DNA of 64,000 nt from Aquipuribacter sp. SD81. GTDB taxonomy: Bacteria; Actinomycetota; Actinomycetes; Actinomycetales; JBBAYJ01. The position numbers were made by a program, and so were the translations under genes. Under the pieces are notes generated by a model. The model saw only the letters and a list, made by a program, of their open reading frames with translations. It made no database searches and had not been told where the DNA came from. Shown in pieces: positions 7,563 to 16,764 of the stretch. The stretch covers positions 1-64,000 of the forward strand of contig NZ_JBBAYJ010000018.1 of NCBI RefSeq assembly GCF_037153975.1, in the 5' to 3' direction. The first letter of the stretch is position 1, and the number at the start of each line of letters is the position of its first letter.

Positions 7563-8836
7563 CCGCGGTCGATGAGGCCGATGCCGTGCACCCGCGAGGT
7601 ACCCTCGGCGGCGAGCGCGGCGATGAGGTGGCTGAAGCCGCCCCGCAGGTCCGGCACGGTGATGTCGGCGGAGTGCAGCTTCGCGGGGCCGGAGATGACC
7701 GCGCTGTGCTGGAAGTTGCGCTGGCCGAACCGGCACCGCGCCCCGCCGAGGCACTCCCGGTACACCTGGATCGTCGCGCCCATCTCGCGCAGCGCCTCGG
7801 TGAAGCCGAAGCGGTTCTCGTACACCGTCTCGTGGACGATGCTGAGCCCGCTCGCCTGGGTGAGGGCGACGACGAGCGGCTGCTGCCAGTCCGTCATGAA
7901 GCCGGGGTGGACGTCGGTCTCCAGCACGATCGAGGACAGGTCGCCGCCGGGGTGCCAGAAGCGGATGCCGTCCTGCTGCACGTCGAAGCGGCCGCCCACC
8001 TTCCGGAAGGTGTTGAGGAACGTCATCATCTCCGGCTGCGTGGCGCCCTCGAGGAACACGTCGCCCTTCGTGGCGAGCGCGGCGCACGCCCACGAGGCGG
8101 CCTCGATGCGGTCGGTGAGGGCGTAGTGGTCGTAGCCCTCGAGCCGGTCGACGCCCTCGATGCGGATGACCCGCTCGGTGTCGACGCTGATGATGGCGCC
8201 CATCTTCTGCAGCACCGCGATGAGGTCGAGGATCTCCGGCTCGGTCGCGGCGTTCTTCAGCTCGGTGACGCCCTCGGCCCGGACGGCGGTGAGCAGCACC
8301 TGCTCGGTGGCGCCGACCGAGGGGTACTCCAGCTCGATGCGGGTGCCCGTGAGGCCGTGCGGGGCCGTGATCCGGATGCCGGAGGCGAGCTTGTCGACCG
8401 TCGCGCCGAAGCGCCGCAGCGACTCCAGGTGGTAGTTGATCGGCCGGTCGCCGATCCGGCAGCCGCCGAGGTCCGGGATGAACGCCTCGCCGAGGCGGTG
8501 CAGCAGCGGTCCGCACAGCAGGATCGGGATGCGGCTCGTGCCGGCGTGGGCGTCGATGTCGGCGCTGTGGGCGCTCTCGACCTCGCTCGGGTCGAGGAGC
8601 AGCCCCTCCTCGCCCTGGTTGCTGACGGAGACGCCGTGCAGCTCGAGCAGGCCCGTGACGACGCCGACGTCGCGGATGTCGGGCACGTTCCGCAGCCGGC
8701 TCGGGGTCTCGCCGAGCAGCGAGGCCACCATCGCCTTGGACACGAAGTTCTTGGCGCCCCGCAGCCGGATGCGCCCGTGCAGCGGCGAGCCGCCGTGGAC
8801 GATGAGCGTGTCGGTCACGGCCCCATGGTGGCGCAT
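7505..8836 (-). CDS. murA: UDP-N-acetylglucosamine 1-carboxyvinyltransferase
   Basis: MurA transfers enolpyruvate to UDP-GlcNAc, the first committed step of peptidoglycan synthesis. The 443-residue protein has the N-terminal R-G-A-K-N (K29, N30) and the active-site cysteine C126 in D-L-G-G-C-R-I-G-D-R-P. The F-V-S-K-A-M-V-A variant after G-A-K-N is typical of the actinobacterial branch. The C-terminal D-L-R-G-G-F-S-H-L-I-A-A-L and R-G-Y-E-H-F are as expected. The start is uncertain: ATG at 8836 or GTG at 8818, which would begin T-D-T-L-I-V. Neither has a clear ribosome-binding site. Confidence 0.94.
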   Translation of the reverse strand: MRHHGAVTDTLIVHGGSPLHGRIRLRGAKNFVSKAMVASLLGETPSRLRNVPDIRDVGVVTGLLELHGVSVSNQGEEGLLLDPSEVESAHSADIDAHAGTSRIPILLCGPLLHRLGEAFIPDLGGCRIGDRPINYHLESLRRFGATVDKLASGIRITAPHGLTGTRIELEYPSVGATEQVLLTAVRAEGVTELKNAATEPEILDLIAVLQKMGAIISVDTERVIRIEGVDRLEGYDHYALTDRIEAASWACAALATKGDVFLEGATQPEMMTFLNTFRKVGGRFDVQQDGIRFWHPGGDLSSIVLETDVHPGFMTDWQQPLVVALTQASGLSIVHETVYENRFGFTEALREMGATIQVYRECLGGARCRFGQRNFQHSAVISGPAKLHSADITVPDLRGGFSHLIAALAAEGTSRVHGIGLIDRGYEHFGDKLAALGAMVERG

Positions 8837-8874
8837 CGGTGCCGCCGATCCGGCATCCGGCAGGTCAGGGCGGC

Positions 8875-10113
8875 TCAGGTGTCGTCCCCCGACGTCGTCG
8901 AGGCCGTGCCGCCGGCGCCCTCCTGACCGGTGCCGGCCGCGGCGCTGCTCGACGGCGTCGGCGTCGACCGCACCGCCGGGCGGCGCGTGGGCGTCGCGCC
9001 GGTCGAGCGCGTGCCCGCCGAGCGGCTCGCCGGAGCGGACTTCCGGGCCGTCGTCCGCTTCGCGGGGGTGCGCGTCGCCGCGCCGGGCGCGGTGGCCTTC
9101 GTGACGGTCGGCGTCGTCGTGCCCGACTCGTCCGGCGTGCTCGACGTCGACGCGGCCGGCGGCGTCGCGCCGCTCGCCGTCGCCTTCCTCGCGGTCGCCT
9201 TCCTCGCGGTCGTCTTCCTCGCGGCCGTCGTGCCCGCGGTCGTCGTGCCCGCGGTCGTGCTCGCCGAGGTACCCGCCGCCGTCGCCTTCGTCGCCGGGGT
9301 CGTCCTCGCGGTCGTCTTCTGCGCGGTCGTCTTCTTCGCGGTCGTCTTCTGCGCGGTCGTCTTCTGCGCCGTCGTCTTCTGCGCCGTCGTCCTCTTCGCG
9401 GCCGTCTTCTTCGCGGTCGTCCTGCTGGCGCGCGTGGGCGGCAGCGTGGCGGTCGAGTCGGTGCTGCGGCTGTCCGCGTCGGTCGCGGTCGCCGTGCCGG
9501 TCGTCGTCGCCGGCGTCGCCTTCTTCGCCGGCGCCTGCTTCGCCGTCGTCTTCTTCGCGGTCGTCTTCTTCGCGGTCGTCTTCTTCGCCGGCGCCTGCTT
9601 CGCCGCCGTCTTCTTCGCGGTCGGGGTGGCGGCCTGCGTCGCCGCCTCGGGCACGCTCGCGCGACCGGAGGTGGTCGGCGTCGTGCTGCGGGGCTCGGCC
9701 GGGACCGCCTCGGCGGGGGGCGTGACGGGACGCGCCTTCTTGCCGAACTTCTTCTCGGCCTTGACCTGCGCCTTCTTGGCGACCTTGGCGACCTGCGACC
9801 CCTTCTTGCCCTCGGCGACGGCGGCGGCCGCGACGGCGATCGCCTGCACCCCGAGGCCCTTCGCCTCATCGACGAGGACGGCGAAGCCCTTGGCCGGCTC
9901 GAACTTCGGCACCGTGACGCCCGCGACGTCGACGTGCTCCTCGCTGGCGGCCCGGTAGGCGCGCTCGAAGGTGCCGAGGCCGCTGACGGCGACCTTCTCC
10001 CCGCGGGCCACGGCGTCCGTGATCGCCTCGACGAGGGCGTCGACGGCCTGCTTGGCCTTCTTCTTGTCGCCGATGCGCTCGGCGATGGCGGCGACGAGGT
10101 CGCTCCTGTTCAC
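8875..10113 (-). CDS. hup: HU-family histone-like protein with very long Lys/Ala/Thr tail and shortened DNA-binding arm
   Basis: Residues 1-90 form an HU core: N-R-S-D-L-V-A-A-I-A, then G-E-K-V-A-V-S-G-L-G-T-F-E, then V-P-K-F-E-P-A-K-G-F. After it comes a tail of about 320 residues built from K-T-T-A-K, K-T-T-A-Q and A-P-A-K-K repeats, like mycobacterial HupB but longer, ending in a Ser/Thr/Gly-rich segment. Oddly, the R-N-P-x-T-G arm tip that intercalates DNA is absent: only about 17 residues separate the F-E and V-P-K-F landmarks, against about 24 in a typical HU. The GTG at 10113 follows AGGAGG 5 bases upstream, which decides the start. It probably compacts the nucleoid mainly through its basic tail. 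Confidence 0.88.
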   Translation of the reverse strand: MNRSDLVAAIAERIGDKKKAKQAVDALVEAITDAVARGEKVAVSGLGTFERAYRAASEEHVDVAGVTVPKFEPAKGFAVLVDEAKGLGVQAIAVAAAAVAEGKKGSQVAKVAKKAQVKAEKKFGKKARPVTPPAEAVPAEPRSTTPTTSGRASVPEAATQAATPTAKKTAAKQAPAKKTTAKKTTAKKTTAKQAPAKKATPATTTGTATATDADSRSTDSTATLPPTRASRTTAKKTAAKRTTAQKTTAQKTTAQKTTAKKTTAQKTTARTTPATKATAAGTSASTTAGTTTAGTTAARKTTARKATARKATASGATPPAASTSSTPDESGTTTPTVTKATAPGAATRTPAKRTTARKSAPASRSAGTRSTGATPTRRPAVRSTPTPSSSAAAGTGQEGAGGTASTTSGDDT

Positions 10114-10150
10114 GGCTGCCTCCTGGCCTCGGGCGGTCCTGGCGCCGGTC

Positions 10151-10156
10151 ACGCTA
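10151..10156 (-). promoter_or_regulatory. hup: Probable -10 box for the HU gene
   Basis: TAGCGT on the minus strand lies about 38 bases before the HU GTG, and its first bases are the stop codon of the upstream methyltransferase gene. It would give a leader of about 30 bases carrying the AGGAGG site. Confidence 0.45.
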
Positions 10157-11008
10157 CGGGTAGGCCGTCGCCCGGTCCACGCGTGAGCCGCCGAGCGGTG
10201 CGCGTGCGAGCGCCTGCGCCCGCACGTAGTCCTGGTCGTAGGACCCGTCCGCCCGCCGCAGCGCCGTCGCGCACGCGGCCACGGCCGCCCGCTCCAGCGC
10301 CCGCCGGTCCTCGCCGCGCGGGGCGTCGGGCCCGCGCAGGTACCCGGGCAGGACCTGGCTCACGAGCCACGCCGCCATCGCGTCCCGGTCCGGCAGCGCG
10401 CGGCGCTGGCGCACGAGCCGCACGTCGTCGACGACCAGGCCCGCCCCCGCGAGCAGGTCGCCGAGCGTGCGGGCGTCGGGGAAGAACCACGGCGACGGGC
10501 CGAGGCCGTGCGCGGCGGCGACGTCGTCGAGCACGGGCCTCGCCGACCCGATCTGCCCGGCGCCGCCCTGGTCGAGCCGCAGCGTGCCGCCGGGCGCGAG
10601 CACCCGCGCGAGCCGGTCGTGGGCGCGGGGCTGGTCGGCCTCCGGCACCCAGTGCAGGGTGGCGACGGACACGACGACATCGGCCCAGCCGTCCGGCACG
10701 ACGGCGTCGAGGTCCTGCACGCGGGCGACCGCGAAGCGGACGTCCGGCCGCGCGCCCCCGGCGCGGGCGACGTCGACCTGCGAGGCCGAGGCGTCGACGC
10801 CGAGCACCTCCCCGCCCGGCGCCACGAGGTCCGCCAACGACCGGGTGAGGTCGCCGACCCCGCAGCCGACGTCGAGCACCCGCAGCCCCGCCCGCCACCG
10901 CACCGGCGCGAGGACCTCGTCGTCGTGCGCCCGGTGGTGGGCGGTGGCCGCGGCGTAGGAGGTCCCGTCGAACGCCGGGTCGGCGGGGCGGGACGGCCGG
11001 GCGGTCAC
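10154..11008 (-). CDS. Class I SAM-dependent methyltransferase
   Basis: The 284-residue protein binds S-adenosylmethionine through V-L-D-V-G-C-G-V-G-D at 44-53. The acidic end of strand 2 (G-V-D-A-S) and the later V-V-V-S-V-A-T-L-H-W-V segment belong to the UbiE/Tam-like branch. It resembles trans-aconitate methyltransferase (L-H-W-V-P, D-Q-G-G-A-G-Q-I), but the substrate cannot be read from sequence. It starts with GTG at 11008, 24 bases after the leuD stop, so it may be read through from the leuCD operon. Confidence 0.8.
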   Translation of the reverse strand: MTARPSRPADPAFDGTSYAAATAHHRAHDDEVLAPVRWRAGLRVLDVGCGVGDLTRSLADLVAPGGEVLGVDASASQVDVARAGGARPDVRFAVARVQDLDAVVPDGWADVVVSVATLHWVPEADQPRAHDRLARVLAPGGTLRLDQGGAGQIGSARPVLDDVAAAHGLGPSPWFFPDARTLGDLLAGAGLVVDDVRLVRQRRALPDRDAMAAWLVSQVLPGYLRGPDAPRGEDRRALERAAVAACATALRRADGSYDQDYVRAQALARAPLGGSRVDRATAYP

Positions 11009-11032
11009 GGCCTGCGGGTCACGGCCGCGCGG

Positions 11033-11641
11033 TCACGAGGGCGTCGGCAGGGCGGGCAGCGTGGTCGGTCGCCACGCCTCCCGCCGCGCCTCGAAGTCGG
11101 CGACCTCGGCCTCGTGGCGCAGCGTGAGCCCGATGTCGTCGAGGCCCTCCATGAGCCGCCAGCGCGTGTAGTCGTCCACCTCCATGGGGCACACGACGTC
11201 GGCGCAGCGGACCTGCCGCTGCTCGAGGTCGACGGTCACCTCCAGCCCCGGCTGCTCCTCGAGCAGCTTCCACAGCAGCTCGACGTCCTCCTGCGAGAGG
11301 CGGCCGGCGACCAGACCCTGCTTGCCGGCGTTGCCGCGGAAGATGTCGGCGAAGCGCGAGGACAGCACGGCCCGGAAGCCGTAGTCCTTGAGCGCCCAGA
11401 CCGCGTGCTCGCGCGAGGACCCCGTGCCGAAGTCCGGCCCGGCGACGAGCACGCTGCCTGTGGCGTACGGCTCGCGGTTGAGCACGAAGCCCGGGTCCTG
11501 CCGCCACGCCGAGAACAGGCCGTCCTCGAACCCGGTGCGCGAGACCCGCTTGAGGTAGACGGCGGGGATGATCTGGTCGGTGTCGACGTTGCTCGCGCGC
11601 AGCGGGACGCCCGTGCCGGTGTGCGTGGTGAACGGCTCCAT
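11033..11641 (-). CDS. leuD: 3-isopropylmalate dehydratase small subunit
   Basis: LeuD supplies the swivelling domain of isopropylmalate isomerase, which moves the hydroxyl group of 2-isopropylmalate in leucine synthesis and also acts on citramalate. The 202-residue protein has N-V-D-T-D-Q-I-I-P and the [13 protein letters not shown] loop that orients substrate. GAGGAGG spans the end of leuC and lies 6 bases upstream of the ATG, so leuC and leuD are co-transcribed and tightly spaced (12 bases). Confidence 0.97.
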   Translation of the reverse strand: MEPFTTHTGTGVPLRASNVDTDQIIPAVYLKRVSRTGFEDGLFSAWRQDPGFVLNREPYATGSVLVAGPDFGTGSSREHAVWALKDYGFRAVLSSRFADIFRGNAGKQGLVAGRLSQEDVELLWKLLEEQPGLEVTVDLEQRQVRCADVVCPMEVDDYTRWRLMEGLDDIGLTLRHEAEVADFEARREAWRPTTLPALPTPS

Positions 11642-11653
11642 GACGGTTCCTCC

Positions 11654-13066
11654 TCAGACCAGGTCGGCGGGGCTCGACAGCGTGCCGCGGACGGCGGTCG
11701 CCGCGGCGACGAGCGGGCTCACGAGGTGCGTGCGCCCGCCGCGGCCCTGCCGGCCCTCGAAGTTGCGGTTCGACGTCGAGGCGCTGCGCTCCCCCGGCGA
11801 CAGCTGGTCGGGGTTCATGCCGAGGCACATCGAGCAGCCGGCGCCGCGCCACTCCGCACCGAACTCCTTGAAGACGACGTCGAGGCCCTCCTCCTCCGCC
11901 TGCAGCCGCACGCGGGCCGAGCCGGGCACGACCATGACGCGCAGGTCGGGGTGCTTGTGGCGGCCCTGGACGACCTCGGCCGCGGCGCGCAGGTCCTCGA
12001 TGCGACCGTTCGTGCACGAGCCGATGAAGACGGTGTCGACCTTGACTTCGCGCATGGGCGTGCCGGCCTGCAGCGCCATGTACTCCAGCGCCCGCTCCGC
12101 CGCGGCGCGGGCCGACGGGTCCGGCATCGCGGCGGGGTCCGGCACGCTGGCCGACAGCGGCACGCCCTGACCGGGGTTGGTGCCCCACGTGACGAACGGC
12201 TCGATGTCGGCGGCGTCGAGGACGACCTCCTCGTCGAAGACGGCGTCGTCGTCGCTGCGCAGCGTCCGCCAGTACTCGACCGCGGCGTCCCAGTCCGCGC
12301 CCTGCGGGGCGTGCGGGCGGCCCCGGAGGTAGTCGAACGTCGTCTCGTCCGGCGCGATCATGCCGGCCCGCGCACCGGCCTCGATCGACATGTTGCAGAT
12401 GGTCATCCGCGCCTCCATGGACAGGCTGCGGATGGCCTCGCCCCGGTACTCCAGCACGAAGCCCTGGCCGCCGCCGGTGCCGATGCGGGCGATGACGGCG
12501 AGGATGATGTCCTTCGCGGTCGAGCCCTCCGGCAGCGCGCCGTCGACCGTGATCGCCATGGTGCGGAACGGGCGCAGCGGCAGCGTCTGCGTCGCGAGGA
12601 CGTGCTCGACCTCGCTCGTGCCGATCCCGAAGGCGAGGGCGCCGAAGGCGCCGTGGGTCGAGGTGTGGCTGTCGCCGCACACGACCGTCAGGCCCGGCAT
12701 CGTGAGGCCGAGCTGGGGGCCGACGACGTGGACGATGCCCTGCTCGACGTCGCCGAGCGGGTGCAGCCGGACCCCGAACTCCTCGCAGTTGCTGCGCAGG
12801 GTGTCGACCTGCGTGCGGCTCACCGGGTCGGCGATGAGCGTGGTGCGCCCGACGCCCGGGTCGGTGGGGACGTTGTGGTCCTCGGTGGCGATGGTGAGGT
12901 CCGGGCGGCGGACGGGGCGGCCGGCCAGCCGCAGGCCCTCGAACGCCTGCGGGCTCGTCACCTCGTGCACGAGGTGCAGGTCGATGTAGAGCAGGTCCGG
13001 TTCCTGCCCCTCGCCCTTGCGCACGACGTGCGCGTCCCACAGCTTCTCCGCGAGCGTCCTGCCCAT
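11654..13066 (-). CDS. leuC: 3-isopropylmalate dehydratase large subunit
   Basis: This is the [4Fe-4S] aconitase-family catalytic subunit. The 470-residue protein carries the cluster cysteines in G-S-C-T-N-G-R and [11 protein letters not shown], and [14 protein letters not shown] in domain 1. The ATG at 13066 ([10 protein letters not shown]) was chosen over an in-frame ATG at 13153 because it matches the family N-terminus and AGGAGGG lies 11 bases upstream. With LeuD it serves leucine synthesis and, given cimA in this window, probably the citramalate route to isoleucine. The divergent IclR gene is the likely regulator. Confidence 0.97.
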   Translation of the reverse strand: MGRTLAEKLWDAHVVRKGEGQEPDLLYIDLHLVHEVTSPQAFEGLRLAGRPVRRPDLTIATEDHNVPTDPGVGRTTLIADPVSRTQVDTLRSNCEEFGVRLHPLGDVEQGIVHVVGPQLGLTMPGLTVVCGDSHTSTHGAFGALAFGIGTSEVEHVLATQTLPLRPFRTMAITVDGALPEGSTAKDIILAVIARIGTGGGQGFVLEYRGEAIRSLSMEARMTICNMSIEAGARAGMIAPDETTFDYLRGRPHAPQGADWDAAVEYWRTLRSDDDAVFDEEVVLDAADIEPFVTWGTNPGQGVPLSASVPDPAAMPDPSARAAAERALEYMALQAGTPMREVKVDTVFIGSCTNGRIEDLRAAAEVVQGRHKHPDLRVMVVPGSARVRLQAEEEGLDVVFKEFGAEWRGAGCSMCLGMNPDQLSPGERSASTSNRNFEGRQGRGGRTHLVSPLVAAATAVRGTLSSPADLV

Positions 13067-13156
13067 CGGTGTGCCTGCCCTCCTGCGGCCGGTGCGGGCC
13101 GCTGCCGAGTGAGCCGATGGTCGCGCCGGCGACTTCGGCGACGCACTTGCCATCCC

Positions 13157-13176
13157 ACTGACCGAGACGGCAGTAT
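13157..13176. promoter_or_regulatory. Probable operator/promoter region between leuC and the IclR regulator
   Basis: ACTG at 13157 and CAGT at 13171 form an inverted repeat with a 10-base centre. CAGTAT at 13171-13176 lies 6 bases before the IclR GTG and can serve as its -10; on the other strand GATACT at 13173-13178 can be the leuC -10. A regulator bound here would block both promoters. The dyad is short, so this is a suggestion. Confidence 0.4.
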
Positions 13177-13182
13177 CGACTC

Positions 13183-14064
13183 GTGGACAAGGGTAGCGGA
13201 GTCGGCGTCCTGGACAAGGCCGCGGTCGTGCTGGGAGCCCTCGAGGGCGGCCCCGTCACGCTCGCGCAGCTCGTGGAGAGCACGGGCCTCGCCCGTCCCA
13301 CGGCGCACCGCCTCGCGGTCGCGCTCGAGCACCACCGCCTCGTCGCCCGCGACGGCAACGGCCGCTTCGTCCTCGGCCCCCGGGTCGCGGAGCTCGCGGC
13401 CGCCGCGGGCGAGGACCGTCTCTTCGCCGCCGCGCAGCCCGTCCTCGCGGCGTTGCGCGACCACACGGGCGAGAGCGCGCAGGTCTACCGCCGGCAGGGC
13501 GAGCACCGGGTGTGCGTCGCCGCGGCGGAGCGCCCGAGCGGCCTGCGCGACAGCGTCCCGGTCGGCGCGACCCTCACCATGCTCGCGGGCTCCGCCGCGC
13601 AGGTGCTGCTGGCGTGGGAGGAGCCCGACCGCCTCCACAAGGGCCTCATCGGCGCGCGCTTCTCGGCCACGACGCTGTCGCAGGTGCGCCGCCGCGGCTG
13701 GGCGCAGTCGATCGGCGAGCGCGAGCCGGGTGTCGCGTCGGTGTCGGCGCCCGTGCGCGGCTCGCAGGGCCGCGTCATCGCCGCCATCTCCGTGTCCGGG
13801 CCCATCGAGCGGCTGTCCCGGCAGCCGGGCCGCATGCACGCCGCCGCCGTCATGGCCGCCGCCAACCGGCTCACCGAGGCGCTGCGCCGGGCCGGCGGGG
13901 AGGGCGTCGCCGTCATGACGGCCCCCGCGGCCGCAGGCCCGCTGCCGCCTGCGCCCCCGGCGTACCGGACGGCACGCACCGTGCGCCCCGAGCACCGCGC
14001 GGACGGCGCGGCCCGCAACGGCCTGCGCGTCCCGGCCGCCTCGCCCCGGCCCGTCGCCCGCTGA
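13183..14064 (+). CDS. IclR-family transcriptional regulator (NdgR/LtbR type)
   Basis: The 293-residue protein has an N-terminal winged helix (about 8-60, with the recognition helix in [12 protein letters not shown]) and an IclR effector domain with [18 protein letters not shown]. Its place divergent to leuCD marks it as the NdgR (Streptomyces) / LtbR (Corynebacterium) type, known to control leuCD and other amino-acid genes. The last 60 residues are an Ala/Pro/Arg-rich extension beyond the usual 235-240 residues. The GTG at 13183 has no ribosome-binding site and fits a leaderless start. Confidence 0.9.
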   Translation: MDKGSGVGVLDKAAVVLGALEGGPVTLAQLVESTGLARPTAHRLAVALEHHRLVARDGNGRFVLGPRVAELAAAAGEDRLFAAAQPVLAALRDHTGESAQVYRRQGEHRVCVAAAERPSGLRDSVPVGATLTMLAGSAAQVLLAWEEPDRLHKGLIGARFSATTLSQVRRRGWAQSIGEREPGVASVSAPVRGSQGRVIAAISVSGPIERLSRQPGRMHAAAVMAAANRLTEALRRAGGEGVAVMTAPAAAGPLPPAPPAYRTARTVRPEHRADGAARNGLRVPAASPRPVAR

Positions 14065-14091
14065 GGCCGGCTCCGGGGCGTCCGACGACGA

Positions 14092-14125
14092 CGAAGGCCC
14101 GCTCCCAGCAGGGAGCGGGCCTTCG
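14092..14125 (+). terminator. Strong hairpin terminator after the IclR gene
   Basis: A perfect 15-bp stem (14092-14106 with 14111-14125) closes on an AGCA loop. It sits 28 bases after the IclR stop and 9 bases from the 3' end of tRNA-Glu on the other strand, so it can end transcription from both sides. No T-tract follows, as is common at this GC content. Confidence 0.75.
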
Positions 14126-14133
14126 CTGTGGTG

Positions 14134-14206
14134 TAGCCCCGACCGGATTCGAACCGGCGCTACCGCCTTGAGAGGGCGGCGTCCTAGGCCGCTAGACGAC
14201 GGGGCC
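14134..14206 (-). tRNA. tRNA-Glu (anticodon CUC)
   Basis: A 73-base cloverleaf reads on the minus strand. It has a 7-bp acceptor (GGCCCCG with CGGGGCT, a G-U at the end), A73, an anticodon loop with CTC, and the T-loop GGTTCGAAT. The 3' CCA is not encoded. With tRNA-Gln just upstream it forms a two-tRNA unit close to gltX. Confidence 0.95.
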
Positions 14207-14280
14207 CTAGGTGCCCTGACCGGGCCGGTGAAGACTACCGCACACGAGGTGGTGCTCCGTGTGCCGCTCAGTCCCCTGAG

Positions 14281-14352
14281 CTGGGGTACCAGGACTCGAA
14301 CCTAGACTAGCTGAACCAGAATCAGCCGGGCTGCCAATTACCCCATACCCCA
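14281..14352 (-). tRNA. tRNA-Gln (anticodon CUG)
   Basis: A 72-base cloverleaf reads on the minus strand. It has acceptor TGGGGTA with TACCCCA (U1-A72), discriminator G73, an anticodon loop with CTG (TTCTGGT) and the T-loop TTCGAGT. The weak U1-A72 pair is a known feature of bacterial tRNA-Gln. CCA is not encoded. In this kind of organism it is charged with Glu first and then amidated by GatCAB. Confidence 0.95.
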
Positions 14353-14559
14353 TGGGTGGTCCGTCCGCGGGCGGACGTGCCGGGAGCCAGGGTAGCCGAG
14401 GTCGGGGGGCGGTCCAAAACGCCCGCGCCCCGGCGCGTGCCGGCCGTGCGCCCGGCGTCGTGCGGCCCGGCGGGTGCGTACCGTGGGCGCCTGCGGGCGG
14501 GGCCCGCGCCGCCTCGCACCCGCGGGGACCGGACCACGCGCGAGGCGGGAGGCCGCTCG

Positions 14560-16764
14560 GTGGACGCGCTCGCGACGGGCCGCACGACGGGTCGCACGAC
14601 GGGTCGCACGGCCCCGGTCCCCCGACCGGCCGCCACCGCCGGCACGGCGCTGCCGCTGCAGGTGCCCGTCGCCGCGGCGCTCCTCGCGCTCCCCGTCGTG
14701 CTGTGGGCGGGGCTCGCGCAGCAGGTCGGCGCGTGGTCCCCGTTCTCGGCCGCCGTCGCCGGCCTCGTCGGCGTCGCCCTCGTCGTCACCGTGCTGCCGC
14801 GGCTCCGCCTGCCGCGCACGGAGCCCGCGACCGCCGTCGCGCTCGCGGTCGTCGCGGTCCTCGTCGTCGGGTGGGGCGTCGTCGCCGCCGGCGAGCACGT
14901 CGTCGTCCGGCGCGACCCGGGCGCCTACGCCACGTACGCGCTCGCCCTCGCCCGCTACGGCGGTGTGCCCCTCGACCCCGGCGTGGAGACGTTCGGCCTG
15001 TCGGCGGCCGACCCCTGGGTGCGGGTCGGCGCGGCCGCCAACTACTCCGTCCCGGGACCGGTGCTGGACGGGGCCCCCACCCTGAGGGTGCAGCCGCAGT
15101 TCCTCGTCGGGGTCCCGGCCCTGCTGAGCGTCGCCTGGTGGGTCGCGGGCTGGACGGGTCTCGCGGTCCTCCCCGCGCTCGCCGCGGGCCTCGCGGTGCT
15201 CGCCGTCGGGGCGCTCGCGGCCCGGCTCGTCGGCCGCTGGTCGCTGCTCGCCGTCACGCTGCTCGCGTGCGCGCAGCCCTTCGCGCTGGTCGCGCGCCAG
15301 ACGTTCTCGGAACCGTTCTCCCTGCTGTACCTCGCGGCGGGCGTCGCGCTGCTCGTCGCCGCCGTCGACGCCGGCGGCGGGGCGGTCGCCGACCTCGCCG
15401 CCCGCCGCCGGGCGCGCGCGCTCGGGCTGGTCGCGGGGCTGCTGCTCGGGGCCAACCTGCTCGTGCGCATCGACGCCGCCCGCGAGCTGCTCCTGCTCGT
15501 CCCGGTCGTCGCCGTGCTCGCGGGCCGGCGCCACCCGGCCGCTCTCCCGCTCGCGCTCGGCTCGCTCGGCACCGCCGTGCCCGCCGCCTGGGCGACGGCG
15601 TTCTGGGACTCGGCGTACATCGCCTCCGTCATGAGCTCGCTCGGCCCGCTGCTGCTCGGCGGTCTCGTGCTGCTCGTCGTGTGCTGCGCGGCGCTCGCCG
15701 TCGGGCTGCCCCTCGCCGAGCGCTGGGCGGGCGGTGCTCCCGCGGCCGTGACGGCGCTCGGCCGGGCGCTGCCGTGGCTGGCCGGCGGTGTCGTCGCGCT
15801 CGCGTGGCTCGTCCTGGCGAGCCGCCCGCTGTGGCTCGTGGACCGCCGCGCGCCGTACCTGCCGGGCCAGGACGACTTCGTCGAGGCGCTGCAGGCCCAG
15901 CAGGGCCTGGCCCCCGACGGCTGGCGGACCTACGCCGAGGACACCGTCACGTGGCTCGTGTGGTGGCTCGGCCCGCCGACCGTGGCCCTCGCCGCGGTCG
16001 CGTCGGTGGTCCTGACGGTGCTCGGGGTCCGCGCGCTGCTCGCCCGCGGGCCGCTGCCGGGGTGGGTCCTGCCGTTCGGGCTCGCGCTCGCGGTGAGCGT
16101 CGTGTCCCTGTACCGCCCCGCCATCACGCCCGACCACCCGTGGGCGGACCGGCGCTACGTGACGGTGACGTACCCGTTCGTCGTGCTGTGCGCGACGGCC
16201 GCCGTCGCGTGGGTCGTCGCCCGGCTACGCGGACCCGACCGGGCGCGGCGGGCCGCTCGGCCCCTCGTCGGCGCCGCGCTGTCGCTGCTGCTGCTCGTGC
16301 CGACGGCGGCCGCCACCGCACCCGTCGCCGTCGAGGCGACGGAGGTCGGGCAGGCGCAGGCCGCGGAGGACGTGTGCGGCGCGCTGGAGGCGGCGGGGCC
16401 GGACCCGGCCGTCCTGGCGGTGGGGTTCCGGGCCCGCGTCGAGTGGGCGCCCGTCGTGCGGGCGCTGTGCGGGGTGCCGTTCGTCGGCGTCGAGCCGCCC
16501 GCCGACGTCGCCGGCACCCCCGCGGCCGAGGCCGAGCTGGGGGTGGTGCTCCGCACCGCCGCGGCGGGGGCGCGCGCGAACGGCGCGACGCCCGTCGTGC
16601 TCGTCGGCGACCGGGCGAGCGGGCAGCTGGTCGCCGACGCGACCGGGCGCACCGCCGAGCCCGTCGTCGACCTCACGACGAGCGAGCCCGACCGGCTGCT
16701 GGAGGAGCCGCCGACGAGCAGCCGGGAGCTGCTCGTGCAGGCGTGGCTCGTGCCGCTCGGCTAG
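14560..16764 (+). CDS. Polytopic membrane protein, GT-C glycosyltransferase-like
   Basis: The 734-residue protein has a basic N-terminus with a T-G-R-T repeat, about a dozen hydrophobic segments between residues 25 and 590, and a soluble C-terminal domain of about 150 residues. An acidic loop after the second or third membrane helix ([10 protein letters not shown]) and the later [15 protein letters not shown] are reminiscent of GT-C lipid-linked sugar transferases (GT39/ArnT-like), but I cannot assign a substrate. The GTG at 14560 has GGGAGG 6 bases upstream, so the open frame from 14356 is not coding there. It ends on a CTAG shared with the stop of gltX. Confidence 0.6.
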   Translation: MDALATGRTTGRTTGRTAPVPRPAATAGTALPLQVPVAAALLALPVVLWAGLAQQVGAWSPFSAAVAGLVGVALVVTVLPRLRLPRTEPATAVALAVVAVLVVGWGVVAAGEHVVVRRDPGAYATYALALARYGGVPLDPGVETFGLSAADPWVRVGAAANYSVPGPVLDGAPTLRVQPQFLVGVPALLSVAWWVAGWTGLAVLPALAAGLAVLAVGALAARLVGRWSLLAVTLLACAQPFALVARQTFSEPFSLLYLAAGVALLVAAVDAGGGAVADLAARRRARALGLVAGLLLGANLLVRIDAARELLLLVPVVAVLAGRRHPAALPLALGSLGTAVPAAWATAFWDSAYIASVMSSLGPLLLGGLVLLVVCCAALAVGLPLAERWAGGAPAAVTALGRALPWLAGGVVALAWLVLASRPLWLVDRRAPYLPGQDDFVEALQAQQGLAPDGWRTYAEDTVTWLVWWLGPPTVALAAVASVVLTVLGVRALLARGPLPGWVLPFGLALAVSVVSLYRPAITPDHPWADRRYVTVTYPFVVLCATAAVAWVVARLRGPDRARRAARPLVGAALSLLLLVPTAAATAPVAVEATEVGQAQAAEDVCGALEAAGPDPAVLAVGFRARVEWAPVVRALCGVPFVGVEPPADVAGTPAAEAELGVVLRTAAAGARANGATPVVLVGDRASGQLVADATGRTAEPVVDLTTSEPDRLLEEPPTSSRELLVQAWLVPLG

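Noticed and set aside
9180-9620. A minisatellite with short GCGGTCGTCTTC-like units
   Set aside because: It is the coding sequence of the K-T-T-A repeats in the HU tail.
13067-13153. A longer leuC starting at the ATG 13153
   Set aside because: The added residues are Ser/Ala/Arg-rich and unlike LeuC; AGGAGGG and the conserved M-G-R-T-L-A-E-K start support 13066.
13067-13182. T-box or leader-peptide attenuator before leuC
   Set aside because: I found no T-box sequence, no Leu-rich short frame with a stop, and no clear terminator hairpin.
14356-14559. An extended N-terminus of the membrane protein
   Set aside because: It overlaps the tRNA-Gln flank and is low-complexity Arg/Pro/Ala; GGGAGG before the GTG at 14560 marks the start.
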